From NCBI GenBank assembly GCA_039592335.1, contig JBDHBX010000034.1, positions 1-22,884 on the forward strand: DNA of 22,884 bases. Direction: 5' to 3'. A model generated the notes under the pieces. The model saw only the letters and a program-made list of their open reading frames with translations. It was not told the origin of the DNA and made no database searches. The DNA is from WVYX01 sp039592335. Lineage in GTDB: Bacteria; Gemmatimonadota; Gemmatimonadetes; Gemmatimonadales; GWC2-71-9. A program made the translations under genes and the position numbers. Below are positions 6,983 to 14,941 of the stretch, one piece after another (position 1 is the first letter of the stretch; the number at the start of each line of letters is the position of its first letter).

Positions 6983-7447
6983 TTAGCGCCGCCGGCCGAA
7001 GACGCCGACACCGAAGTAGCAGGGCTCGGCAGAGCACTCGTACATGCTCAGCTGGACGGTGTAATCCCCGGTCCGGCTGGGCCGGCACTCGATGATGGGT
7101 ACGTCGTTCGTGCTGACATCGGAGTCGACTTCGTCGCCGTATCCGTCTCGCAGATACAGATCGACGTCTGAGCAGTCCTCGTCACAGAAGGAGACGATCC
7201 GATACTCCCAGCCGTCGCGGAACGTGCCGGTGAAGGCGTCGTCCTCACCTTCGCGGAGCGATCCAATCTGGAACTCGTGCGTCAGCTCCCAGCCTGTACT
7301 CTCGGCGAACGTCTTCACGAGATCGAGCTGGAAACGCACCTGGCTCTCGTAGTTGTTCTGTGCGTGAGCCGGAGCGGCCAGAAGTCCGGCGCACACGATG
7401 AGGGCGCAGCCGCTGGCAGCGGCAGCACGCAGAGTGGACCGTAGCAT
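6983..7447 (-). CDS. exported protein of unknown function (154 aa)
   Basis: The ATG at 7447 follows AAGGAGGATGAG. The N-terminus is a clear Sec signal peptide (MLRSTLRAAAASGCALIVCAGLLAAPAHAQ). The mature 125 aa are acidic and contain FTGTFRDGWEYRIVSFCDEDCSDVDLYLRDGYGDEVDSD followed by a GDYTVQLSMYECSAEPCYFGVGVFG ending. The alternation of short beta strands with four or five cysteines (CDEDC, IEC, YEC, EPC) suggests a disulfide-bonded beta-sandwich, like pre-peptidase or calcium-binding C-terminal domains that hold D-x-D loops. No family is firmly recognised. A CRP/FNR-type palindrome sits 24-43 bp upstream, so expression is probably controlled. Confidence 0.75.
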   Translation of the reverse strand: MLRSTLRAAAASGCALIVCAGLLAAPAHAQNNYESQVRFQLDLVKTFAESTGWELTHEFQIGSLREGEDDAFTGTFRDGWEYRIVSFCDEDCSDVDLYLRDGYGDEVDSDVSTNDVPIIECRPSRTGDYTVQLSMYECSAEPCYFGVGVFGRRR

Positions 7448-7470
7448 CTCATCCTCCTTCGTCGCAGTCT

Positions 7471-7490
7471 CTTGTGACGTCGGTCACAAG
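7471..7490. promoter_or_regulatory. CRP/FNR-family operator candidate
   Basis: CTTGTGACGTCGGTCACAAG is a perfect 8-4-8 inverted repeat. Its inner part is TGTGA-N6-TCACA, the exact half-site sequence and spacing recognised by CRP-like regulators. It is 24 bp from the start codon of the minus-strand exported protein gene, so binding would overlap its promoter or leader. It is also about 310 bp upstream of the plus-strand membrane protein gene. The regulator is not encoded in the window. Confidence 0.6.
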
Positions 7491-7802
7491 TCGGCGCGGA
7501 ACCCGTCGGTGCCGCATACCGCAAGACGCTAGTGGTGGATGCGTTGCAGTGCTGTGACCGAGCCCACCGATTGGCGGAGCCTCTTCCCAGCCGCTGCACG
7601 ATGACGACGGGACGCTGGTTGAGAGCTCCGCTCGTGTGGAGACCTTGGCAGCGTGTGACTTGCGACACGGTTAGTGGAGCCTAGCTTCTCCATCTCATCG
7701 GGGTTCCTTCGGCAGGAGATTGTACCGGGCGCCTGGTGAAGAGGGGCGAGCCCAGCCCATGCGAGTGAGGTGGCGGCCTGGAGCGGTGAGAGGAGACCAA
7801 GC
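7491..7802. other. intergenic region upstream of the membrane transferase-like gene
   Basis: These 312 bases have no supported gene; reading frames here are short or antisense extensions. GAGAGGAGACCAAGC at the right end is the ribosome binding site that decides the GTG start at 7803. A CGTGT-N8-ACACG dyad near 7655-7672 is weak. Confidence 0.5.
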
Positions 7803-10100
7803 GTGACTCAGCGGAATTGGCTTTGGGCGACGGTGGCGCCACCAGTGGTGGGGTGGACGCTGTTCGCGTTTGGCTCCTACTGGGGACGGCCGCTCAACTC
7901 GCTGGCGGATCTGCTGCTATTCTGTAGCCCGGTGTTTCTCGCCCTCCTCGTGACGTGGCTGTGGTACTCTCGCAATCGCTGGTGGCCGTGGCTCGGCGCG
8001 GTGCTGGACGAGCACACGGAGAGCATGGATGCCATCCCCGTGTCCCGCCTCGGACTGTGGATCGCCCTTGCGGCCGGGTTGGGGCTGTATGCGGAGCTCA
8101 TGGTCATCCGGCTGCACGCCTCGTACTTCCAGCTCTTCGCGTACTTTAAGAACGTCAGCCTGCTGTCGTGCTTTCTCGGACTCGGGATAGGGTACACACT
8201 CGGCCCGAAGCGCCCGCTGAGCACGCCGCTCATGCTGCCGTTCCTGGGGTTGCAGGCCGCTCTGTTGTTCCTGCTGCGCGATCAGGCAGTGGCCGTAGCG
8301 CTCCAGACCCCGGTTGCAGAGCGGATTGGGCTCGGCATCAACCCAGTGCGCACGGTCAGCCACGTGCTGGCGGTGTACGGCTTCCTGACCGCCGTGTTTG
8401 CCTTCAACGCCATCTGCTTCGTTCCGCTGGGGCACCTCGCCTCGCGGCTCATGCTGCGGCGGGAGAAGCTCGTGGCCTACGGCTGGAACCTGGCTGGGAG
8501 CCTGCTCGGAATCCTGCTGTTCAACGTGTTGTCCTACTTGTGGTCCCCGCCGGCGGTCTGGTTCCTGTTCGCCACCCTGCTGCTGCTGCCGTTCCTCGCC
8601 CGACGCGCCAACACGCTGCTGCCGTCGGTCGTGGCGGGCGTCCTGGCCGTGGCACTCCTCGGTGTCTCGTTCCGGCCGAATGAACAGGACGTGTTCTCGC
8701 CGTACCAGGTATTGACGTTGATCGTCAGAGGCAAGCTCCCGCCGGAGGTGCGGGTCAACAACGTGTACTACCAGAGGGTGCTGGACCTGAGCGCCGATTC
8801 GGCGCCCGGGGCAACGGCCAGCGGGTGGATCAGCCACTATGCCCTCCCGTACCAGTTCAAGCCGGCGCCCGAGCGAGTGCTCGTGCTGGGGAGTGGCACG
8901 GGCAACGATGTCGCCGCGGCGGTGCGGTTCGGCGCCGGTGAGATCGACGCGGTGGAGATCGACCCCGCGATTGTTCGGTTCGGCGAGCTGCTGCATCCGG
9001 AGGAGCCGTACGCCGCACGCAACGTGAACGTCGTCGTGGGAGACGCCCGCCAGTTCGTCCGTCGCACGGATGAGACCTACGACCTCATCGTGTACGGCCT
9101 GCTCGATTCCCACACGCTGCTTTCCGGGCGGGCAGGCGTGCGGCTGGACAGCTATGTCTACACGGTGGAGGCCTTTCGGGAAGCGAGATCCAGGCTGCGA
9201 GAGGGTGGGCTGATCTGTCTCACCTTCGCCGTGGTGAGCGCCGAGCTCGGCCGAAAGCTCTACTTGATGCTGGAGGAGGCGTTCGACGGTCAGCCTCCGA
9301 CGATGTTCCGGACCCGCTACGACAAGGGCTACACGTTCGTGGTCGGGGAGGCGATGAGTGGTCCAGCCACGCCGGTGGCCGGGGACTACATCCAGCAGAG
9401 CACCTTGTTCGCCCAGGATACCCTCCAGGCCAACGTCTCCACCGACGACTGGCCCTTCTTCTACATGCCGCGGCGCAAGTACCCGAGCACGTACGTGGCG
9501 ATGATCGCGGTGCTACTCTTGGTGTCCGTGATCATGATCCGCGAGCTGACGCCCGGGGCACGGGGATCCTGGTCGGCGCCGTGTTTCTTCCTCGGCGCCG
9601 GTTTCATGCTGATCGAGACCAAGGGGATCACGGAGCTCGCGCTCGTCTACGGCAGCACGTGGGTGGTCGTCGGGGTGGTGATCGCCGCGATCCTCATCAT
9701 GGCGTTCCTGGCGAACCTCACGGTCATCCGGTTCGGAGTGCCCCATCCCGCGCTGGTGTACGGTCTGCTTGGATTCTCCCTACTGGCTGGGATGTTCCTG
9801 GCGACAGCTGACCTGAGCGTCGTGCCCACGTGGGTTGCGCGGGTGTTCCTCACGGCGCTGCTCACGTTACCGCTGTTCTTCTCGGGATTCGCCTTCTCCA
9901 CCGAGCTCAAGCGGTCCCGTTCGGTGGCGGTCGCGCTATCGTCCAACCTGTTTGGGGCGATGTTGGGGGGATTCCTCGAGTACAACTCGATGTACTTCGG
10001 CTTCCGGTCGCTGTACGTGCTGGCACTGGCGATGTACTTCCTGGCGTTCCTCACGTCGGTGGGTGGAATCCGGCGCCCCACAGCGGCCAGCCCGGCGTAG
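7803..10100 (+). CDS. polytopic membrane protein with spermidine-synthase-like domain
   Basis: The GTG at 7803 (VTQRNWLW) has GGAG eight nt upstream and is preferred over a GTG at 7770; this gives 765 aa. The N-terminal ~310 residues contain about eight membrane helices. A Rossmann-type domain follows at about 355-475, with VLVLGSGTGNDVAAAVRFGAGEIDAVEIDP (SAM-type nucleotide loop and acidic strand end), VVVGDARQFVR and YDLIVYGLLDSHTLL. About five or six further helices fill 560-760. This is the layout of membrane-bound spermidine-synthase-like proteins of unknown substrate. The catalytic DxxDP-type aspartate segment of true spermidine synthases is replaced here by YGLLDSH, so aminopropyl transfer is not assured. 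The downstream PAS gene begins 58 bp later. Confidence 0.83.
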   Translation: MTQRNWLWATVAPPVVGWTLFAFGSYWGRPLNSLADLLLFCSPVFLALLVTWLWYSRNRWWPWLGAVLDEHTESMDAIPVSRLGLWIALAAGLGLYAELMVIRLHASYFQLFAYFKNVSLLSCFLGLGIGYTLGPKRPLSTPLMLPFLGLQAALLFLLRDQAVAVALQTPVAERIGLGINPVRTVSHVLAVYGFLTAVFAFNAICFVPLGHLASRLMLRREKLVAYGWNLAGSLLGILLFNVLSYLWSPPAVWFLFATLLLLPFLARRANTLLPSVVAGVLAVALLGVSFRPNEQDVFSPYQVLTLIVRGKLPPEVRVNNVYYQRVLDLSADSAPGATASGWISHYALPYQFKPAPERVLVLGSGTGNDVAAAVRFGAGEIDAVEIDPAIVRFGELLHPEEPYAARNVNVVVGDARQFVRRTDETYDLIVYGLLDSHTLLSGRAGVRLDSYVYTVEAFREARSRLREGGLICLTFAVVSAELGRKLYLMLEEAFDGQPPTMFRTRYDKGYTFVVGEAMSGPATPVAGDYIQQSTLFAQDTLQANVSTDDWPFFYMPRRKYPSTYVAMIAVLLLVSVIMIRELTPGARGSWSAPCFFLGAGFMLIETKGITELALVYGSTWVVVGVVIAAILIMAFLANLTVIRFGVPHPALVYGLLGFSLLAGMFLATADLSVVPTWVARVFLTALLTLPLFFSGFAFSTELKRSRSVAVALSSNLFGAMLGGFLEYNSMYFGFRSLYVLALAMYFLAFLTSVGGIRRPTAASPA

Positions 10101-10158
10101 AGCGGCCTGGGTCCCTGTTGTCTCATGAGGACGCAGTCGCCAGATTCTGTGACGGTAG

Positions 10159-10632
10159 ATGGATGCCCGGCCAACCTGGAGCGCGACCTTGGAGAACTGT
10201 CCACGCTGCGACACGATGCTCGTCCCCGACGCGCGCTACTGCCACACCTGCGGTGTGAGCCTGACGGCGGCGATCACCGGGGAGTACGAGCTGTTCGACG
10301 TGGAACGCTTCTTCAACTACGGGCTGGATATGTTCTGCATTGCAGGGGTAGACGGGTTCTTCAAGCGGGTGAACCCGGCGTTCGAGCGGATCCTGGGCTA
10401 CACGCTCGAGGAGCTTCTGGGAACACCGTTCGTGGACCTCATCCACCCCGAGGACCGTACGGACACCGTCGCCGAGGTCGAGAAGCTCGAGTCGGGTGCC
10501 GAGACCCTTCACTTCGAGAACCGCTTTCGCTGCAAGGACGGCGACTACAAGCGGTTGGCCTGGACCTCGTACCCGGAGCCGGGCACCGGGCTGCTGTATG
10601 CCGTGGCGCGCGAGGTGGTCGAAGCGAGCTGA
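10159..10632 (+). CDS. zinc-ribbon plus PAS domain protein
   Basis: The product is 157 aa. Residues 14-32 form a zinc ribbon: CPRCDTMLVPDARYCHTCG, two CxxC knuckles 12 residues apart. A single PAS fold follows at about 47-155, with LDMFCIAGVDGFFKRVNPAFERILGYTLEELLGTPFVDLIHPEDR, then FENRFRCKDGDYKRLAWTSYP and the final strand LLYAVAREV. There is no kinase, cyclase, HTH or other output domain, so it must act by binding a partner. The ATG at 10159 has only a weak GACGG upstream. It is 58 bp after the membrane transferase-like gene and ends 7 bp from the end of the opposite-strand sigma-4-like gene. Confidence 0.85.
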   Translation: MDARPTWSATLENCPRCDTMLVPDARYCHTCGVSLTAAITGEYELFDVERFFNYGLDMFCIAGVDGFFKRVNPAFERILGYTLEELLGTPFVDLIHPEDRTDTVAEVEKLESGAETLHFENRFRCKDGDYKRLAWTSYPEPGTGLLYAVAREVVEAS

Positions 10633-10639
10633 AGCGGGA

Positions 10640-11398
10640 CTATCCCACTGCCTTCGCCCGGAGCGTTCTCAGCGCCTGACGCTTGAGGTGAATCACCTCA
10701 TCGGCGATCAATCCCACCTGGTCGGCGATCTCGTCGTCCATGAGACCCATGACGTAGGACAGCCGCATGATGGTCCTCTGCTCGTCGCTGAGCGTTGGGC
10801 CCACGACCTCGCCCAGCACGGCGGTGTGGAGGCTCTCCATGGCGAGGAGGCGGGTTTCCGCGAAGCTCCGGTCGGGTGACGGCGGGTTGAACGGTACGTG
10901 AGGCCTCCGCGTCGGAGCGTACGGGGCGTCGATTGGCGAGACCGCGCCATCCAGGGACTCGTGGATCCAGCGCCGTCGCGCCTCCTTCCAGGCCTTGTCT
11001 TCCGTGATGTTGAGGGGTGAGCGCAGCACTGCGAGCCACAGCGACTGCTGGCTTAGGATCTCGTCGACCCGCTGCTCGGCGTCTCCTCGCTCGCGCGCTT
11101 CCGCAGCCGTGGCTTCCTGCAGGTCCCTGAGCCACGTGATGCGCGCTCGGGCATTCTCGCTGAGGCCGTGGAACGGAAACCAGTCGTCCCGCAAGCGCTG
11201 GCCAGCTGCCCTGGCGTCCTCGTCGGTTTCGGCTGCGAGCACCGCGAAGCCCGCGCGCAGGAAAGGATCCTGGTTGACGCGGACCTGCAGAGGCTCGGAC
11301 TCCTCGATCTTGGGAAGCACGAGGCGGCGCCAACGGACCTCGGCATCGCTGATCGCGGCGCTGAACTGGGCCGTTCCCGGACCTTTTGTCATAATCAT
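10640..11398 (-). CDS. protein with C-terminal sigma-region-4-like HTH
   Basis: The 252-aa product starts at the ATG at 11398 behind GGGGGAG; a second ATG two codons later is equally placed. Residues about 203-250 read LSDEQRTIMRLSYVMGLMDDEIADQVGLIADEVIHLKRQALRTLR, which has the spacing of sigma70 region 4 or LuxR-type DNA-binding helices. There is no region 2 (core-binding, -10) helix, so it is not a complete sigma factor. The N-terminal 180 residues are helical and charged, rich in Arg, Glu and Trp, with no recognised domain. It is transcribed divergently from the metallopeptidase-like gene, 119 bp away, and might regulate it. The assignment of the HTH is good; the role is inferred. Confidence 0.72.
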   Translation of the reverse strand: MIMTKGPGTAQFSAAISDAEVRWRRLVLPKIEESEPLQVRVNQDPFLRAGFAVLAAETDEDARAAGQRLRDDWFPFHGLSENARARITWLRDLQEATAAEARERGDAEQRVDEILSQQSLWLAVLRSPLNITEDKAWKEARRRWIHESLDGAVSPIDAPYAPTRRPHVPFNPPSPDRSFAETRLLAMESLHTAVLGEVVGPTLSDEQRTIMRLSYVMGLMDDEIADQVGLIADEVIHLKRQALRTLRAKAVG

Positions 11399-11428
11399 TG
11401 GCTCCCCCGCGTTTTGTCATGGACGGCG

Positions 11429-11457
11429 TTGAAACTCCGCCACACCTGGGGTATTGT
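11429..11457 (+). promoter_or_regulatory. sigma70-type promoter for the metallopeptidase-like gene
   Basis: TTGAAA (11429-11434) and TATTGT (11452-11457) are separated by exactly 17 bp and match the sigma70 consensus at 5/6 and 4/6 positions. The predicted transcription start is near 11464, about 54 bp before the ATG at 11518. Confidence 0.55.
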
Positions 11458-11466
11458 GCAAACGAG

Positions 11467-11486
11467 CTCCGGGGGGGAGCCCGGAG
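11467..11486 (+). promoter_or_regulatory. 5'-UTR stem-loop
   Basis: CTCCGGG and CCCGGAG make a perfect 7-bp GC stem with the loop GGGGAG, beginning within a few bases of the predicted transcription start. Such a hairpin could stabilise the mRNA 5' end or serve in control; it is too far from the start codon (32 bp) to mask it directly. Confidence 0.45.
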
Positions 11487-11517
11487 GCACTCGTTTTCCT
11501 GATTCCGAGAGACCGAA

Positions 11518-13614
11518 ATGCATACGCATAGGACGATTAATGTTGCCGGACTGTTCCTGGGGATTCTGTGGCTGGCGTCACAAGCCGCGACCCCCGTCCC
11601 GGCGGGGGCGCAGGAGCCTGCGTGGCTCGACGAGGCGGTTCCGGCTCTGGAGCAGGAGCTGGTAGCGAGGTACGGCGAAGCGCAGCGCGCCCGGGCGCGG
11701 CGCGGCCTGCAGCAGATAGCCGACTACTGGCGTGACGAGGACGGCAACCGCGCCGACCTCGAGCGCTTCGTGGCGACGTACTTTGCCGGAGATCAGCAGA
11801 CGCTCGACGCCATGTTTGAGCGTTTTGAGTTTGTGGGAGAGCAGATGGTCGGTCACCTCACCGAGATCGGCTTCGCGCTCAGGCGGCAGTCCGATCTCGA
11901 CATTGGACCGATCTATCCGTTCGACCAGATCCTGGCGGCGTACGCGCCGGGGGCGCACCTGAACGACGACTTCTTCGCCAACAAGCTGGCGTTCGTGGTG
12001 TTGCTGAACTTCCCGCTCACCACGCTCGAGGAACGGCTGCGCGAGGGCGAGACGTGGACGCGCCGGCAGTGGGCCGAGGCTCGGCTGGCATCGGGCTTCT
12101 CGACGCGCGTGCCGGCCGAGGTGCAGCAGGAGATCGCGCGGGCCAGTTCCGCGGCGGAGCAGTACATCGCCGAGTACAACATCTGGATGCACCACCTGGT
12201 GGATGACCAGGGCCGGCGGCTGTTCCCGCCGGGGCTGCGGCTGCTGTCCCATTGGAACCTGCGGGACGAGCTCAAGTCCAACTACGCCGACGCCGAGAAC
12301 GGCCTCGCCAAGCAGCGCATGATCGCGACGGTGATGGAGCGGATCGTGACCCAGACGATCCCCGGCGTCGTCGTGGACAACCCCCACGTCGATTGGAGCC
12401 CGCACGCGAATACGGTGCAGATGGCCGCGGCACAGGACACTGACGCGCCGCCGCCGCCCGACCTGGTCGTGAGCGACGCTCGCGAGCCCGACACGCGCTA
12501 CGCCATGCTGCTGGGGACGTATCGGGCCGCGCGCCTCATCGATCCCTACTCACCCACGGCGCCGACCCACATCGCCCGGCGGTTCGATCAGGGCCGGGAG
12601 ATCCCGGAGGCGCGGGTCGAGGAGATGTTCGAGCGGGTGCTCTCCTCGCCGCTGCTGGGGGAGGTCGCGCAGCTCGTCGAGACCCGCCTCGGCCGGCCGC
12701 TGGAGCCGTTCGACATCTGGTACAACGGGTTCCGTCCGGGGGGCAGCTACAGTGAGGCGGTGCTCGACAGCATCGTGGCAGCCCGCTATCCGACCGCGAA
12801 GGCGTACGAGGAGGACATTCCCAACCTCTTGACGCAGCTCGGGTTCGCGGAGGAGCGTGCCCGTGCCATCGCGAGCCTCATCGCGGTGGATCCGGCCCGC
12901 GGCTCGGGCCACGCCGCGGGCTCTGGCATGCGCGGCGCCAAGTCGCACCTGCGGACCCGGGTGGGGCCAAACGGCATGGATTACAAGGGCTTCAACATCG
13001 CGGTACACGAGATGGGCCACAACGTGGAGCAGACGGTGTCGCTCAACGAGATCGACTACTTCTCGCTCCAGGGCGTGCCCAACACCGCGTTCACCGAAGC
13101 GCTGGCCTTCGTGTTCCAGGCGCGCGACTTGGAGCTGCTGGGGCTCGCGTCGCCCGACGCCACGACCCGGGCGCTCAAGACGCTCAACGACTTCTGGGGC
13201 ACGGCCGAGATCGCCGCCGTGTCACTGGTGGACATGCGGGTGTGGCACTGGATGTACGACCACCCCGACGCCACGCCGGCCGAGCTGCGCGAGGCGACCA
13301 TCGCGATCGCCCAGGACGTGTGGAACCAGTATTACGCGCCGCTTCTCGGGCACGACGACAGCGTTCTGCTCGGGGTTTACTCACACATGGTCGGCTACTT
13401 CCTCTACCTTCCGGATTATCCGATTGGCCACCTCATCTCGGTGCAGGTGGAGCGGCAGGTTGCGGAGTCCGGCGATCTGGGCGGGGAGTTCGAGCGGGTA
13501 TGCAAGACGGGGAACGTGCTGCCCGACATGTGGATGACGGCCGCGACCGGCGAGCCGGTGGGTCCGGAGGCGCTGCTGGAAGCGACGGCCGAGGCGCTCG
13601 CGGTGATGCGGTAG
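11518..13614 (+). CDS. exported gluzincin-like zinc metallopeptidase
   Basis: The product is 698 aa with a signal peptide (INVAGLFLGILWLASQAATPVPAGAQ). The zinc motif HEMGH is at residues 497-501, and TEALAF places a candidate third ligand Glu527 26 residues after the second His, the gluzincin spacing seen in M3- and M32-type peptidases. The N-terminal 480 residues are largely helical, with an IYPFDQILAAYAPG segment and a HVDWSPHANTV segment of unknown role. HAAGSGMRGAKSHLRTR lies just before the motif, and DYKGFNIAVHE leads into it. No family name is certain. The mature protein is soluble and would act in the periplasm or outside. The ribosome binding site (GAGAG) is modest. A strong hairpin lies 66 bp after the stop. 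Confidence 0.8.
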   Translation: MHTHRTINVAGLFLGILWLASQAATPVPAGAQEPAWLDEAVPALEQELVARYGEAQRARARRGLQQIADYWRDEDGNRADLERFVATYFAGDQQTLDAMFERFEFVGEQMVGHLTEIGFALRRQSDLDIGPIYPFDQILAAYAPGAHLNDDFFANKLAFVVLLNFPLTTLEERLREGETWTRRQWAEARLASGFSTRVPAEVQQEIARASSAAEQYIAEYNIWMHHLVDDQGRRLFPPGLRLLSHWNLRDELKSNYADAENGLAKQRMIATVMERIVTQTIPGVVVDNPHVDWSPHANTVQMAAAQDTDAPPPPDLVVSDAREPDTRYAMLLGTYRAARLIDPYSPTAPTHIARRFDQGREIPEARVEEMFERVLSSPLLGEVAQLVETRLGRPLEPFDIWYNGFRPGGSYSEAVLDSIVAARYPTAKAYEEDIPNLLTQLGFAEERARAIASLIAVDPARGSGHAAGSGMRGAKSHLRTRVGPNGMDYKGFNIAVHEMGHNVEQTVSLNEIDYFSLQGVPNTAFTEALAFVFQARDLELLGLASPDATTRALKTLNDFWGTAEIAAVSLVDMRVWHWMYDHPDATPAELREATIAIAQDVWNQYYAPLLGHDDSVLLGVYSHMVGYFLYLPDYPIGHLISVQVERQVAESGDLGGEFERVCKTGNVLPDMWMTAATGEPVGPEALLEATAEALAVMR

Positions 13615-13680
13615 CGCACGACGACCGGCGGTCTTCCTCCACCAGTGCCTTGAGTGGGACTTGCCACTCGGGTATGACAA

Positions 13681-13711
13681 AGCCCGGGGCCGTTGAGTCG
13701 GCACCCGGGCT
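13681..13711. terminator. strong bidirectional hairpin between convergent genes
   Basis: AGCCCGGG-GCCG pairs with CGGC-(A)-CCCGGGCT around the loop TTGAGT, giving a 12-bp GC stem with one bulged A. No T-run follows on either strand. A smaller hairpin, GAGTGG / CCACTC, lies just before it at 13652-13669. The location between two convergent stops supports termination. Confidence 0.6.
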
Positions 13712-13737
13712 GTCGCGATCTGCGTTGGGTCGTGGGG

Positions 13738-14157
13738 TCACATACCATCCTCCGCCACGAAGGCCAGCGACGATTCCAGCTCCGGCTCCACCACAAGGTA
13801 GACGGTTGCGCCTTCCCCTGGGGTGAGAGGCCTTGTTCTGATCCCTGCGAGGCCGGCGGCGCTCTCCCCGAGTCCCGCTGGCCGGGGCTGTGGGAAGGCC
13901 ACGAGTTGAAGACCGCCGTTCTCATCGATCAACTCGGTCGTGATATCGAAATGCCGCTCCGCGCGCCCGTCCACCCACCCGAGCCAGACGCGCTTGCCGG
14001 CGCTGTTGATCGCATACACCGAAACGGCCTGCTCACCACGGTTCTGTACCACGAGCTGCGCATGAAGCGTCGGTTCGTCGGCTGTTGCCGACGTCCCACC
14101 GAGTGCCGTCGCCGCAAGTGCCAAGACGAGGGCGAGGCGTGTGCTGCGTGCAATCAT
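13738..14157 (-). CDS. secreted protein of unknown function (139 aa)
   Basis: The ATG at 14157 follows GGAAGGTGACGTC. A clear signal peptide (MIARSTRLALVLALAATALGGTSATA) precedes a mature part of about 113 aa. It reads as alternating beta strands: LHAQLVVQNRGEQAVSVYAINSAGKRVWLGWVDGRAERHFDI, then GLQLVAFPQP and ATVYLVVEPELESSLAF. The 'V.N....v.VY.....g....lG.v.....' rhythm looks like a small beta-sandwich, as in other short exported proteins from the same kind of genome. There are no cysteines or catalytic motifs in the mature part. It faces the divergent Yip1-like gene, with a 14-bp palindrome in between. Confidence 0.72.
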   Translation of the reverse strand: MIARSTRLALVLALAATALGGTSATADEPTLHAQLVVQNRGEQAVSVYAINSAGKRVWLGWVDGRAERHFDITTELIDENGGLQLVAFPQPRPAGLGESAAGLAGIRTRPLTPGEGATVYLVVEPELESSLAFVAEDGM

Positions 14158-14204
14158 GACGTCACCTTCCTTCCCTGAAGTCCTCCGTGCCCCAACCGTC
14201 CGGG

Positions 14205-14218
14205 GTGAGGATCCTCAC
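14205..14218. promoter_or_regulatory. 14-bp palindrome, operator candidate
   Basis: GTGAGGATCCTCAC is a perfect palindrome in the 247-bp gap between divergent genes, 48 bp from the start codon of the secreted protein gene and 187 bp from that of the Yip1-like gene. That placement suits a dimeric regulator, but no cognate family is recognised. Confidence 0.4.
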
Positions 14219-14404
14219 TTGGTTAGATAGACAACGACGTCGCCTTGGTTGACCGTCCCCGCCCATGGGCGTCATGACCGAGAACCGCAGGGCGAACGTG
14301 AGGGTTCCTGCGTGGCCCAAGCGAACCCCTGCCCCTGGCGCATTCTGGAACCCGGCCACAGTATTGGCCAGTTCATCGCCGGCCCGGAGGCCAGGAGGTA
14401 CGCG

Positions 14405-14929
14405 ATGGCCAGTTTCATCGATCGCATGGTTGGTGCGGCGAAGCTCGACGTCCATACCTACGAGGAGGTCGAAGCCGATCCCACGTCCATGAACGAGGCG
14501 ATGGGGGTGGTACTGCTGTCGAGCGTCGCCGCCGGCCTGGGAGAGGGAGTCGGCTTCCTGGGACTTCTCATCTCCGCGGCTCTCGCGCTGATCGGCTGGT
14601 TCGTCTGGGCCTTCCTCACCTACTTCATCGGCACCAAGGTTCTTCCGGAGCCGCAGACCGACGCCGACTTCGGGCAGCTGTTGCGCACCATCGGCTTTGC
14701 GAGCTCGCCTGGCGTGCTGCGGGTCGCCGGGCTCGTCCCACTCGTCGGTTGGGTGATCGTCGCCCTCGCCAACCTCTGGATGCTGGCGGCCATGGTCGTG
14801 GCCGTCCGGCAGGCTCTCGACTATACGAGCACGCTGCGCGCGGTTGGTGTGTGTGTGGTAGGGTGGCTCGTGCCCGTCGCGCTGGCCATATTCGGCGGCC
14901 TCCTCTCGGCCGCCATTCTGGCACTGTAA
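14405..14929 (+). CDS. Yip1-family membrane protein
   Basis: The ATG at 14405 has AGGAGG six nt upstream, so the 174-aa form is chosen over in-frame upstream starts. The N-terminus (MASFIDRMVGAAKLDVHTYEEVEADP) is cytoplasmic and contains the 'L...tYeevEaDp' approach typical of bacterial YIP1-domain proteins. Four or five hydrophobic segments follow: about 30-48, 50-75 (LLISAALALIGWFVWAFLTYFIG), 100-125, 117-135 and 148-172. Its biochemical role is unknown; the family are small polytopic integral membrane proteins. A 7-bp hairpin lies just past the stop. Confidence 0.82.
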   Translation: MASFIDRMVGAAKLDVHTYEEVEADPTSMNEAMGVVLLSSVAAGLGEGVGFLGLLISAALALIGWFVWAFLTYFIGTKVLPEPQTDADFGQLLRTIGFASSPGVLRVAGLVPLVGWVIVALANLWMLAAMVVAVRQALDYTSTLRAVGVCVVGWLVPVALAIFGGLLSAAILAL

Positions 14930-14941
14930 CGGTCTTCAGCG

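Noticed and set aside
7655..7672. CGTGT-N8-ACACG as a second regulatory dyad
   Set aside because: The arms are only 5 bp with a long spacer, expected by chance in a window this size.
7917..9113. A 398-codon minus-strand frame opposite the membrane transferase-like gene
   Set aside because: Low-complexity, Gln/Arg/Glu-rich translation typical of antisense GC-rich sequence; the plus strand has clear membrane helices and a SAM-type motif.
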